Below are positions 41,542 through 49,867 of a DNA stretch of 53,288 nucleotides, in pieces. Both the position numbers and the translations under genes were made by a program. Position 1 is the stretch's first letter; each line of letters opens with the position of its first letter. Below the pieces are notes generated by a model. That model saw nothing but the letters and a program-made list of their open reading frames with translations, had not been told where the DNA came from and ran no database searches. The DNA is from DASPKT01 sp035626475 (GTDB taxonomy: Bacteria > Pseudomonadota > Alphaproteobacteria > Azospirillales > Azospirillaceae): positions 1 to 53,288 of the forward strand of contig DASPNP010000061.1 of assembly GCA_035626475.1 (NCBI GenBank), given 5' to 3'.

Positions 41542-41826
41542 CGGCCACGGCCGGGCGCGAGTGAAGCCATCCGATCCGACAGGCCGGCCACCACCACTCA
41601 CCCCGCGCGGAACGCCGGTCGGCCGGTGGCCCGGGCTGTTCAGGCGACCCCAGGCGGGGGTCCCGCCAGGGATGTTCCCGGCACGCCGTTGGAGCCGCCC
41701 CGTGCTTCTTTTGCCGTCTCGCCCCGCGGGGGGAGCCCGTGCTATCCGGGAGCATCTTCCACTTTCCTCCCTTCGACCCCTGCCGTGCACGACCCGTCGC
41801 TTCCCCTTCCCAGCCATCCGCCCGAC
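41542..41826. other. Gene-free spacer before the GAF protein
   Basis: 285 bases. Only a GC hairpin-like stretch around 41644-41672 (GACCCC, AGGC, GGGGTC) is visible, without a T-run. An in-frame GTG at 41785 could extend the next gene into this stretch by 14 codons. Confidence 0.5.
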
Positions 41827-42294
41827 ATGGCGGCATCGCTGGCGGATCTGCGCAGCCGCCTTCTCGGCGCCGGGACCACCGCCGCGCTGGCGCTGATCGC
41901 CGACGCCGTCCGCCGCCTGCTGGATGCCGACGGCGCCACGGTGGTGCTGCGCGAGGGGGAGTTCTGCCACTATGCCGACGAGGACGCGATCGGCCCGCTC
42001 TGGAAGGGGCAGCGGTTCCCGTCGGGAATCTGCCTCTCGGGCTGGGTCATGCGCACTGGCCGCGCCGCGGCGGTCCCGGACGTCTTCGCGGATTCGCGCA
42101 TTCCCGCCGACGCCTACCGTCCCACCTTCGTCCGCAGCGTCGCCATGGTGCCGGTCGGCAGGGATCCAGCCTTGGGCGCGCTCGGCGCCTATTGGGGGCT
42201 GCAGCGCTGGCCCGACGACCGGTCGCTGGACTTGCTATCGGCCATCGGTGCCGTGGCGGCGCCGGTGCTGGCCGCCTGCTCCCGCGCTTCCTGA
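41827..42294 (+). CDS. Single GAF-domain protein
   Basis: 155 residues from ATG 41827; an in-frame GTG at 41785 is an alternative and neither has a clear ribosome-binding site. The fold is a stand-alone GAF domain: LRSRLLGAGTTAALALIADAV, DGATVVLREGEFCHY, ICLSGWVMRTGRAAAVPDVFAD, then VRSVAMVPVGRDPALGALGAYWG. GAF domains bind small molecules or haem/bilin; no chromophore cysteine can be assigned. It lies downstream of the ECF sigma gene on the same strand and may be a sensory partner for one of the kinases of this block. Confidence 0.8.
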   Translation: MAASLADLRSRLLGAGTTAALALIADAVRRLLDADGATVVLREGEFCHYADEDAIGPLWKGQRFPSGICLSGWVMRTGRAAAVPDVFADSRIPADAYRPTFVRSVAMVPVGRDPALGALGAYWGLQRWPDDRSLDLLSAIGAVAAPVLAACSRAS

Positions 42295-42462
42295 AGCGCG
42301 GTCCCTCCACGCCGCGACGAGCGGATTGCCCTGACGGGACCCGCCCGTCCTTCGCGCCTATTCCACGCATGGCCGCCAATGCTGCATGCGGAGGATGCGC
42401 GCGCATCGCCGGGCCGGGTACATGACTTGCACCTAGGCTGATCCTGTGCTAGCTAGGTCCGT

Positions 42463-42936
42463 ATGTCGAACCCAGGCCATAACCGGACCAGCCCCGTCGC
42501 GATGGAGGATTGCGGCCTCGTCGCCGCGGCGGAGCTGCTCGCCGACCGCTGGAACCTGCTGATTCTTCGGGAGGCGTTCTACGGCGTCGCCCGCTTCGAC
42601 GACATGCAGGCCGATCTCGGCATTCCCAAGGTGACCCTGTCGGATCGGCTGCGGAAGCTGACCAAGGCCGGACTGCTGGCCGAACAGCCCTATAGGGACC
42701 AGGGGCAGCGGACCCGGCGCGCCTATGTGCTGACGCCGACCGCGCGCGCCCTGACCCTGCCCTTCATGGCCCTGATGCAGTGGGGGGACGAGGCCGTCAA
42801 GAAGCGCGGCTCCGCCCTCGCCATGACCTCCCCGACCGGCAGCGCCGTGCGCGTCGGCTTCGTGGATGCCGAGGGGCGCGCCGTCGACCCCTCCGCCATC
42901 TCCTTCACCATCGTCAAGCGGAGAGCAGACCGATGA
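42463..42936 (+). CDS. HxlR family transcriptional regulator
   Basis: 157 residues. The HxlR winged helix is DCGLVAAAELLADRWNLLILREAFYG, then RFDDMQADLGIPKVTLSDRLRKL and GLLAEQPYRDQGQR, the typical redox- or aldehyde-responsive family. Cys17 in EDCGL is at the position used for sensing in several HxlR proteins. Its stop overlaps the next start (ATGA), so it is translated together with the dienelactone-hydrolase-like gene, which it probably regulates. TTGCAC and TAGCTA with 17-base spacing (42427-42455) could be the promoter. Confidence 0.93.
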   Translation: MSNPGHNRTSPVAMEDCGLVAAAELLADRWNLLILREAFYGVARFDDMQADLGIPKVTLSDRLRKLTKAGLLAEQPYRDQGQRTRRAYVLTPTARALTLPFMALMQWGDEAVKKRGSALAMTSPTGSAVRVGFVDAEGRAVDPSAISFTIVKRRADR

Positions 42937-43757
42937 GCACCCGCCCCGTCACCCAGGACGACCCCCTGGACGATTTCGACGCCCGCGCCGTCACGCTGGA
43001 GGGCGCGACCAAGACCGTCCATGTCGCGGGCGCGGGCCCTGCCATCATCGTCATGCCGGAGATGCCGGGCATCAGCCCGCACGTCACCCGCTTCGCCCGC
43101 TGGGTCCGGGACGCCGGCTTCACCGTCTACCTGCCTTCCCTGTTCGGTCGCGACGGCGTGCTGGTGGACGCCCAGGAGGCGGCCGGGGTGTTCAAGCGCG
43201 CCTGCGTCAGCGCCGAGTTCCACGCGCTCGCCGGCAAGGGGGCGAGCCCGGTGACGGGCTGGCTGCGCGCCCTCGCCCGGCTCGCCCATGAGGAGTGCGG
43301 GGGCCCCGGCGTCGGCGCGATCGGCATGTGCTTCACCGGGAACTTCGCCCTGTCCATGATGCTGGAGCCCGCCATGCTGGCGCCGGTCCTGTCGCAACCG
43401 ACCCTGCCGCTGGACGACCCCGCCGGCCTGGAAAGCGACGAGGCGGAACTCGCCGCCGTCCGGGAGCGGCTGGAACGCGAGGACCTCACGGTCATGGCTT
43501 ACCGGTTCGAGGGCGACGCCTTCTGCCAGGCGAAGCGGTTCGAGGCGTATGCCCGCGCGCTCGGCAAGCGCTTCGTGCCGCGGGTTCTGCCGGACGGGGC
43601 GGCCGCCGCCGAGGATCTGCCGCCGTTCCACCAGGCCTTCGTGAAGACGCCGCACAGCGTGATGACGGCACACCTCATCGATGAGGCGGGGCAGCCGACC
43701 GTCGCGGCCCGTGACGAAGTCCTGCGGTTCTTCAGGGATCGGCTGCGAAACGGCTGA
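42933..43757 (+). CDS. Dienelactone hydrolase family protein
   Basis: 274 residues from ATG 42933, overlapping the HxlR stop by 4 bases. An alpha/beta-hydrolase fold with the nucleophile cysteine in GAIGMCFTGNFAL, as in dienelactone hydrolases where Cys-Asp-His form the triad; Asp and His are placed in the C-terminal part (EGDAF and the segment with KTPHSVM). True dienelactone hydrolase acts in the chlorocatechol pathway; most paralogues are carboxylesterases of unknown substrate. Pairing with an HxlR regulator is common for detoxification enzymes. It converges on a large hybrid kinase gene. Confidence 0.9.
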   Translation: MSTRPVTQDDPLDDFDARAVTLEGATKTVHVAGAGPAIIVMPEMPGISPHVTRFARWVRDAGFTVYLPSLFGRDGVLVDAQEAAGVFKRACVSAEFHALAGKGASPVTGWLRALARLAHEECGGPGVGAIGMCFTGNFALSMMLEPAMLAPVLSQPTLPLDDPAGLESDEAELAAVRERLEREDLTVMAYRFEGDAFCQAKRFEAYARALGKRFVPRVLPDGAAAAEDLPPFHQAFVKTPHSVMTAHLIDEAGQPTVAARDEVLRFFRDRLRNG

Positions 43758-43906
43758 GCCTCGTTCGGTTCCGGCGAAAAGCATCGCCGTCCGCCGGGTG
43801 CTCCTCGCCCGGCCGGGACGGTGGTGCGGGACGGGCAATCCGATGACCATAAGGGCCGGGGCGTCGACGTCACATCCCGGAGCTGCCGTTGCCGACGGCG
43901 ACGATG

Positions 43907-46900
43907 TCAGGCCCAGCCGGGCAGCATCTCCGCCAGCACCGCCTGCAGATCGTTCACGCGGAAGGGCTTGCGCAGCATGGGGATGTCCGGACCCGCGACA
44001 CGCTTGATGGCCGCCGTCTCGGCATAGCCGCTGGCGAAGACGATCGGCAGATCCGGCCGGAGATTCCGGATGGCGGCGGCGACCTCCGCGCCGTTCATCC
44101 CGGGCATGGCGAAGTCCAGCAGCACCAGGTCCGGCGGCTCGCGTTCGACCGCGGCGAGGCCGGCCGGGCCGTCCGCCGCCTCGAGGGTGCGGCAGCCCAG
44201 CGCCTGCAGCGATTCCACCAGCATTCGTCGCATGTCCTGGTCGTCGTCCACGACCAAAATCGTGGCCAGGCGCCGCGCCGGCCCGGCGGTCGCCTCCGGC
44301 CGGTCCTCCGCCGCGCCCTCCGGCAGCGTGGTCACCGGCAGCAGCAGCAGGACACTGGTGCCCTGGCCGATGCGGCTCTCGATCCGGGCGGCACCGCCGC
44401 ACTGCCGCGCGACACCGTAGACCTGGCTGAGACCCAGCCCGGTGCCCTTGCCCACCTCCTTGGTGGTGAAGAACGGGTCGAAGGCGCGGCTCGCGACCTC
44501 GGGCGGCATGCCGGGGCCGGTATCCTCGACGGACAGCTGCACGTAGCGCCCGTCCGGCACGTCCGGGTCGCCGGCCACATTGCGCAGGACGGTGCGGACG
44601 GTCAGGTCGCCGCCCTCGGGCATGGCGTCCCGCGCATTGATCGCGAGGTTGAGGATCGCCATCTCGAGCTGGACCGCGTCGGACAGCACCGTCTCGCGCT
44701 CGGGATCGAGATCGAAGCGCAGGCGCACCTGCGGCCCCAGCGTGCGGGCCAGCAGGTCCGCCATGCCCTCCACCACCCCGGCGACGATCAGCGGCTTGCG
44801 CTCGATCGCCTGCGCCCGGGAGAAGGCAAGCAGCTGCCCGGTCAGCTTGGCGCCGCGCTCGGCCGCCGCCAGACCGCCGTCGGCGATGCGCCTGACACGC
44901 TCCGGGTCGTCGGGCTTGCGGCGGATCAGGTCGAAGCCGCCGATCACCGCCCCCAGCAGATTGTTGAAATCGTGGGCGATGCCTCCGGTCAGCCGGCCGA
45001 CCGCCTCCATCTTCTGGGCCTGGCGCAGCGCCTCCTCGGCCCGCACCTGCCGGGTGACGTCGCGGCTGGACCCGATGAGGCGGAAGATCCGGCCCTGCGC
45101 GTCGGGCAGCGGCACCAGCGAGGTGTCCCAGTGCCGGGGGTCGCCGCCCAAATCGAACACCTCGCGGTACTGGTACATCTGCCCCGTCGCGACGACCCGG
45201 CGGTAGGTCTCCAGCACCCGCGCGGCCACGTCGGGCGGCAGGATCTCCTCGATGCGCTTGCCCCGGACCTGGTCGATCGGCAGGCCGACGCCGGCCACAT
45301 GGGCCGGGTTCAGCTGCTCGACGGTGAAGGCGCCATCCTCGCCGACGCCGATCACGAACAGCGCCTCCGGCGTATGCTCGAAATAGGCGCGGTAGAGCGC
45401 GTCCGCTTCCTGGCGCGCCGCCTCGGCCCGGGCCAGCGCCGCCCTGGTCTCCCGCTCGGCCGTCACGTCGCGCCCGATGCAGTAGATGAGCGCGCCCTCG
45501 GGCTGGATCGTCCAGGAAATCCAGCGCCAGGAGCCGTCCCGGTGGCGGTAGCGGTCCTCGAACGCCACGCTGGGCTGGCCCTCGGCGAGGCGCCGGAGCT
45601 CGGCGCGGGTCCGCTCGGTGTCGTCGGGATGCTTGATCTCCGCCGCGTTGCGCCCCTCCAGCCAGGAGGTCTCCCAGCCCAGCACCCGCTCCCAGGCCGG
45701 GTTGACCGACAGCAGCGTGCCGTCGGTGCGGGCGACGCACATCAGGTCGCGGCTGAGGCGCCAGATGCGGTCGCGCTCGGCCGTCCGCTCGGCCACCTGC
45801 GCCTCGAGCCGCTCGTTCAGTGCGCGCAGGCCCAGCTCGGCGAGCTTGCGGTCGTGGTTGTCCTCGACCACGCCGTACCAGCGGAGGATGGCGCCCGCCT
45901 CGTCGCGCAACGCATAGGCCCGGGCGCGCATCCAGCGGTGCTCGCCTTGGGCGGTGCGGATGCGGTACTCGACATCGACCGGGTCGCCGCTCCGCAGCGA
46001 GGCGGTGAAGGACTCCATCGCGGCCGGCAGATCGTCGGGATGCACGACCCTGGTCCAGCCGCTGCCCAGCGGTTCGCCCGGCGCCTGCCCGGTCAGCTCC
46101 AGCCAGCGGGCGGTGTAGCTGGTGACATTGCCATGCGGATCGCAGGTCCAGGGCACCTGCGGGTTGAACTCCAGCCGGTGGCGCAGCTCCGCCTCGCTGC
46201 GCTGCAGCGCCAGTTCCGCCTCCTTGCGCGCCGTCACGTCGAGGCAGACGCCGTGCAGCTGGAGCGGCCGGCCCGCGGCGTCCCGCACCACCTGCCCCTG
46301 ATTGTGCAGCCACATCATCCGCCCGTCGGGATGGCGGTAGCGGAACTCGCTGTCGTAGCGCACGGCCGGACCCGCCAGGGCGGCCTGCAGCCTTGCCTCG
46401 TCGGCCGCCACGTCCTCGGGCGGCATGCGGGCGCGGAAGGCCTCCGCCACCGAGCCGGGCCCGAAGATCGCGTCGGCGTTCTCGGACCGGGTGACCTGGC
46501 CCGTCTCCAGGTCGAGGCTCCAGGCCACCATGCGGGCGGCTTCCAGACCCAGGCGGAGCTGCGCCTCGCTGGCCCCGATCCGGGCTTCGCGGCGCCGCTG
46601 GGCGGTGACGTCGCGGACGATGCCCACGGCCCGGATCGGCGCACCGGTCGCCGGATCGCGCAGGACGGCCCCGTGCGAGGTGATCCAGCGCGGCCCGCCG
46701 TCCATCGCCGGCACGGCGGCGCGGAACTCCACGTCATAGGGCGGTCCGCCCGGTTCCAGGCTTGCCCGGAACGCCCGGTCGATCCGGGCGCGGTCGTCGG
46801 GATGGGCCGCGCGCAGCCAGGTGGCGGCGTCGTAGGTCGGGTCGCCGGCGGGCAGGCCCATGATCCGTACCGCCGCCGTATCCCACCGGCCGCGACCCGT

Positions 46901-47077
46901 CGCCAGGTCGAAGTCCCAGGATCCGAGGCGGGGCTCATCCTTCCCTGCCGCGTAGGACAGGTCCATCACAAGGTCGGAGGCCACCAGCTCAGTCACCGTC
47001 CATGTCCCCGCCTCCAGATCCCGCCCCGGCGGACCGCATGGCTCTTCCCGCCGAGGAGGCCCACTTCCCAGGGGCAT
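43907..47077 (-). CDS. Multi-PAS hybrid histidine kinase with C-terminal receiver
   Basis: 1056 residues; the start is uncertain, with Met38 (46966) as an alternative, since no strong ribosome-binding site precedes 47077. No membrane segment is seen, so it is cytoplasmic. Successive PAS/PAC units (about five or six, residues 40-690) are marked by repeated words such as VRDVTAQRRR, VCLDVTARKEAEL and GRDVTAERETRA. HisKA has His702 in GGIAHDFNNLLGAVIGG; HATPase shows NLAINARDAMPEGG, DTGPGMP and FFTTKEVGKGTGLGLSQV. The receiver has Asp988 in LVLLDFAMPGMNG. Many PAS units suggest oxygen, redox or light sensing, undetermined. It overlaps nothing on its own strand and has no adjacent output regulator. 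Confidence 0.95.
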   Translation of the reverse strand: MPLGSGPPRREEPCGPPGRDLEAGTWTVTELVASDLVMDLSYAAGKDEPRLGSWDFDLATGRGRWDTAAVRIMGLPAGDPTYDAATWLRAAHPDDRARIDRAFRASLEPGGPPYDVEFRAAVPAMDGGPRWITSHGAVLRDPATGAPIRAVGIVRDVTAQRRREARIGASEAQLRLGLEAARMVAWSLDLETGQVTRSENADAIFGPGSVAEAFRARMPPEDVAADEARLQAALAGPAVRYDSEFRYRHPDGRMMWLHNQGQVVRDAAGRPLQLHGVCLDVTARKEAELALQRSEAELRHRLEFNPQVPWTCDPHGNVTSYTARWLELTGQAPGEPLGSGWTRVVHPDDLPAAMESFTASLRSGDPVDVEYRIRTAQGEHRWMRARAYALRDEAGAILRWYGVVEDNHDRKLAELGLRALNERLEAQVAERTAERDRIWRLSRDLMCVARTDGTLLSVNPAWERVLGWETSWLEGRNAAEIKHPDDTERTRAELRRLAEGQPSVAFEDRYRHRDGSWRWISWTIQPEGALIYCIGRDVTAERETRAALARAEAARQEADALYRAYFEHTPEALFVIGVGEDGAFTVEQLNPAHVAGVGLPIDQVRGKRIEEILPPDVAARVLETYRRVVATGQMYQYREVFDLGGDPRHWDTSLVPLPDAQGRIFRLIGSSRDVTRQVRAEEALRQAQKMEAVGRLTGGIAHDFNNLLGAVIGGFDLIRRKPDDPERVRRIADGGLAAAERGAKLTGQLLAFSRAQAIERKPLIVAGVVEGMADLLARTLGPQVRLRFDLDPERETVLSDAVQLEMAILNLAINARDAMPEGGDLTVRTVLRNVAGDPDVPDGRYVQLSVEDTGPGMPPEVASRAFDPFFTTKEVGKGTGLGLSQVYGVARQCGGAARIESRIGQGTSVLLLLPVTTLPEGAAEDRPEATAGPARRLATILVVDDDQDMRRMLVESLQALGCRTLEAADGPAGLAAVEREPPDLVLLDFAMPGMNGAEVAAAIRNLRPDLPIVFASGYAETAAIKRVAGPDIPMLRKPFRVNDLQAVLAEMLPGWA

Positions 47078-47102
47078 AGATAGACGGCCGATCCTGTTCC
47101 CC

Positions 47103-47300
47103 TCAATTCGCCTTAGGCTCTAGCCAAAGGTCGAGTCGGGCGCGGACGGGATGCGCAGGTTTGCCGACCGGGCGACGCTCCATGCCGGTGGCCAGCCCGG
47201 CCTTCATGAGGGCGCGGCCGACGGGGACAGCCCGCAATTCCGCCGCGGCCCGTCCCTCGGGTCCCGCGGCTTCGGCACACCGGAGCCGTTTGCGTCGCAT
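47103..47300 (-). CDS. Doubtful small ORF, 65 residues
   Basis: Fills most of the 242-base space between the kinase start and the GH84 stop. It begins MRRKRLRCAEAAGPEG and has no ribosome-binding site or recognised domain. An overlapping plus-strand frame is equally open. If not a gene, this space holds nothing else I can see. Confidence 0.2.
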   Translation of the reverse strand: MRRKRLRCAEAAGPEGRAAAELRAVPVGRALMKAGLATGMERRPVGKPAHPVRARLDLWLEPKAN

Positions 47301-47319
47301 GGGCGTGCCACGGGGCGGA

Positions 47320-48378
47320 TCACTGGGTCTGCACCAGCGCGTGGGATATCCGGTATCGGCCGTCCAGCCAGGCCATGATCTCGCGGGCGCCCGGCTCCGG
47401 CCGGCCCTCGTACCGCCCGCGCAGCTGGCCGGCTTTCTCGCCCAGCAGGTCCAGCGGCACCTCCTGCAGGGTCAGCAGGTCGTCGCGCACCAGGGTGGCG
47501 AGCTCCTCGCCCAGCACCGCGCCGGCCGCGCGGCGGAAGGCGTCGCCGTAGCGGTAGGCGTCCCCGTCCCGGTAGCTCTCCGGCAGGGTCAGCAGGGGGA
47601 TGCGGGTCAGCGCCGGCTGCAGCGCGGGATTGACCGCATGGGCCGACAGGCGTCCCGCCAGCGCCGCCGGGCGCCCGGTGAAGCCCCGGAGATGCAGGTG
47701 CTGCGACAGGCGCTGGCCGTCATTGACCGGATAGTTGTCCCAGAGGAAGGGCCGGCGCCGCATCGCCTCCGCCACCCGGTCGATATGACCGGGCGAGATC
47801 TCGCGGGAGCAGACCTCCTCCCCCGTCCAGAACATCTCGACATCGGGGTCCAGCAGCCGGCCCAGCGTCTCCAGATACCCGACCGGCCGGCGGCCGAACA
47901 CGCGGTCCAGGACCGGATCGTCGGAATAGTAGCTGGGGCAGACGATCAGCCGTGACGCGCGGGTGCGGGCGGCGGCGAAGTCGACGATCCGGGCCTGCCG
48001 CTCGGCGAGGTCGGGCAGGTCGCCGCGCATGTCGTCGAACAGGATGGCGAGGTCGTCGATGCCCATCCGGTCGAGCGCCGCCAGCTTGGCCACCAGGGCC
48101 GCCTCGGCCGCCGCGTCGAAATCCAGGTAGGCCTCATAGGGGCTGAGGCCCACGCCGAAGCGCACCCCGGCCCGCCGGCAGGCCGCGCCGAAGGCGGCGA
48201 TCTCGGCGGCGACGGGCTCCGGGTGCGGCGTCCGCCAGTCGCGGCGCAGCCAGGCATCGGCCTTGGGCGCGTAGAGGAAGAAACGGTAGCCGTGCGGCGC
48301 CAGGAACTCCATGGTCTCCCGCCGCTCCGCCCAGCTCCAGGGCGTGCCGAAATAGCCCTCGATGATGCCCAGTTCCAT
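47320..48378 (-). CDS. Beta-N-acetylglucosaminidase, GH84 (O-GlcNAcase-like)
   Basis: 352 residues from ATG 48378 (GGAGGGAGAGAG upstream). Family GH84 is shown by the N-terminal GIIEGYFGTPWSWAERRETM, YRFFLYAPKADAWL, GVGLSPYEAYLDF and the catalytic pair Asp115-Asp116 in LAILFDDM; LWDNYPVND supplies the asparagine and aspartate that hold the N-acetyl group. Mechanism in the family is substrate-assisted hydrolysis of terminal beta-GlcNAc. It has no signal peptide and only the catalytic domain, so it probably works in the cytoplasm, and sits beside nagA, the SIS deaminase, a sugar kinase and murQ. Substrate (peptidoglycan fragments, chito-oligomers or a GlcNAc-conjugate) is undetermined. Confidence 0.88.
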   Translation of the reverse strand: MELGIIEGYFGTPWSWAERRETMEFLAPHGYRFFLYAPKADAWLRRDWRTPHPEPVAAEIAAFGAACRRAGVRFGVGLSPYEAYLDFDAAAEAALVAKLAALDRMGIDDLAILFDDMRGDLPDLAERQARIVDFAAARTRASRLIVCPSYYSDDPVLDRVFGRRPVGYLETLGRLLDPDVEMFWTGEEVCSREISPGHIDRVAEAMRRRPFLWDNYPVNDGQRLSQHLHLRGFTGRPAALAGRLSAHAVNPALQPALTRIPLLTLPESYRDGDAYRYGDAFRRAAGAVLGEELATLVRDDLLTLQEVPLDLLGEKAGQLRGRYEGRPEPGAREIMAWLDGRYRISHALVQTQ

Positions 48379-48390
48379 GGCTCTCTCTCC

Positions 48391-48425
48391 CTCCAGAGCT
48401 TGCTGGAGAACCGCTTGAACGGTTC
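48391..48425 (-). promoter_or_regulatory. Two tandem hairpins in the leader of the GH84 gene
   Basis: Read on the minus strand: GAACCG, 6 bases, CGGTTC, then CTCCAG, 6 bases, CTGGAG. Both are perfect with the same 6-6-6 layout. The second ends next to GGAGGGAGAG, the ribosome-binding site, and could compete with it. Confidence 0.5.
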
Positions 48426-48450
48426 TCACCGGCGGTTGCCACTCCCGACC

Positions 48451-48661
48451 GTCATCCCGGCGCAGGCCGGGACCCAGGGGTTGCAGCCATGAGCGGCCGA
48501 TGAAGCGCGCCCGTAGGTCGCATGGAGCGCAGCGCAATGCGACATGCCCCGGCCAGGATGTCGCATTACGCCGGCGGCTCCATGCGATCTACGAACCACA
48601 CCTGTGCTGCATCCGCCGCATCCCGCTGCAACCCCTGGGTCCCGGCTTTCGCCGGGATGAC
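48451..48661. repeat. Nested composite inverted repeat, copy 2
   Basis: Outer arms at 48451-48488 (GTCATCCCGGCGCAGG, then AGGGGTTGCAGCC) and 48625-48661 (GCTGCAACCCC, then CGCCGGGATGAC). An inner palindrome at 48514-48591 is bounded by TAGGTCGCATGGAG and CTCCATGCGATCTA. Architecture and length match the copy at 12141-12350. It fills the 316-base gap between the GH84 and nagA genes. Confidence 0.85.
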
Positions 48662-48694
48662 GGGAAGTGGGAAAAGCGCCCGGAAGCCATTGCC

Positions 48695-49867
48695 TTACGG
48701 ACCCCAGGGCACCTCGTGCCGGACGCCCGCGACCCAGGTGCCGCGCACCCGCAGCTCCGGCGACAGCAGCACCAGGTCGGCGGCCCGGCCCGGCGCGATG
48801 CGGCCGTGGCTCCCCTCCAGCCCGACGAAGCGGGCCGGGTACAGGGACGCCATGCGCAGCGCCTCCTCCACCGGCAGTCCCAGCAGCGCCACGGCGTTGC
48901 GCACCGCCTGGGCCATGTCCAGGTCGGCGCCGGCCAGCGTGCCGTCCTCCGTCACCAGCCGGCCGTCCTGGCGCCGGATGGTGCGGCCGTCCAGCACGAA
49001 GCTGTGGGCGTCGGTCCCGGTCGGCGGCATGGCGTCGGTGACCAGGAACAGCCGCCCCGGCTTCAGCCGCAGCGCCGTCTTCAGCAGCTCGGGATGCACA
49101 TGCACCCCGTCGGCGATGATGCCGGCCCAGGTGCCCGCGTCGGCCATGGCGGCCAGGGTGATGCCGGGCTCGCGGTTGGCGATGGGCGGCATGGCGTTGA
49201 ACAGGTGGGTGAAGCCGCTCAAGCCTTCCGCCACCGCTTCCCGGGTGCGCTCCAGGCCCGCTGCCGAATGGCCGCCCGCCACCACGATCCCGGCCGCCGC
49301 CAGCCGGGCGATGTCGCCCGGCCGCATCGCCTCGGGCGCGCAGGTCAGCAGCACGCGCCCCCGGGGAAAGCGCGCGGGCAAGCCGCGGAGATAGTCGATG
49401 TCGGCATCGGTCGGCGCGCGGACGAAGGAGGCCTCGTGCACGCCGCGCCGCGCCGGGCTGAGGAACGGCCCCTCGAGATGCAGCCCGGCGACGCCGCCGC
49501 CCGGCACGCCGGCCGCTTCCGCCGCCGCCTCGGCCGCGCGGCGCATCCCGCCGGCATCGCCGGTGATGAAGGTCGGGAACAGCGCCGTGGTGCCGAAGGG
49601 CCGGTGCGCCGCGGCGATGGCGAGTGCGGCGTCCGCCGTCGGCTCGGCGTTGAACAGCACCCCGCCGCCGCCATTCACCTGCAGGTCCAGGAAACCGGGT
49701 GCCAGGATGGTGCCGGGCGGCAGATCCACCCGCTCCGCCCCGGAGACGTCCTCCCCCGCCGCGGGCAGGCCGGCGATCCGGCCGTCCCCGATCAGGAGCG
49801 CGCGGCCCTCGATCCAGGATTCGCCGTCGAAGAGGCGGGCGCCGGTCAGCAGCTGGGGGCGGGTCAT
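48695..49867 (-). CDS. nagA: N-acetylglucosamine-6-phosphate deacetylase
   Basis: 390 residues from ATG 49867. It removes acetate from GlcNAc-6-P to give GlcN-6-P. Amidohydrolase motifs are present in order: GFLDLQVNGGGG, LHLEGPFLSP (metal-binding Glu), GGHSAAG, THLFNAMPP (metal/substrate His and Asn), GIIADGVHVHP and TDAMPPTG (catalytic Asp). The ATG overlaps the TGA of the upstream deaminase gene by one base (TGATG), so the two are translationally coupled, an operon order of deaminase then nagA. Confidence 0.96.
   Translation of the reverse strand: MTRPQLLTGARLFDGESWIEGRALLIGDGRIAGLPAAGEDVSGAERVDLPPGTILAPGFLDLQVNGGGGVLFNAEPTADAALAIAAAHRPFGTTALFPTFITGDAGGMRRAAEAAAEAAGVPGGGVAGLHLEGPFLSPARRGVHEASFVRAPTDADIDYLRGLPARFPRGRVLLTCAPEAMRPGDIARLAAAGIVVAGGHSAAGLERTREAVAEGLSGFTHLFNAMPPIANREPGITLAAMADAGTWAGIIADGVHVHPELLKTALRLKPGRLFLVTDAMPPTGTDAHSFVLDGRTIRRQDGRLVTEDGTLAGADLDMAQAVRNAVALLGLPVEEALRMASLYPARFVGLEGSHGRIAPGRAADLVLLSPELRVRGTWVAGVRHEVPWGP

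Noticed and set aside
43749..43772. EcfG-type promoter on the minus strand
   Set aside because: AACG and GTTCC are 15 bases apart, but transcription would run antisense into the dienelactone hydrolase gene; likely chance.
43889..47083. 1064-residue plus-strand open frame
   Set aside because: It is exactly antisense to the multi-PAS kinase, His/Gln/Arg/Val-rich without domains; an artefact of high GC.
47151..47378. 75-residue plus-strand ORF
   Set aside because: It overlaps the GH84 3' end on the other strand and has no ribosome-binding site or domain.
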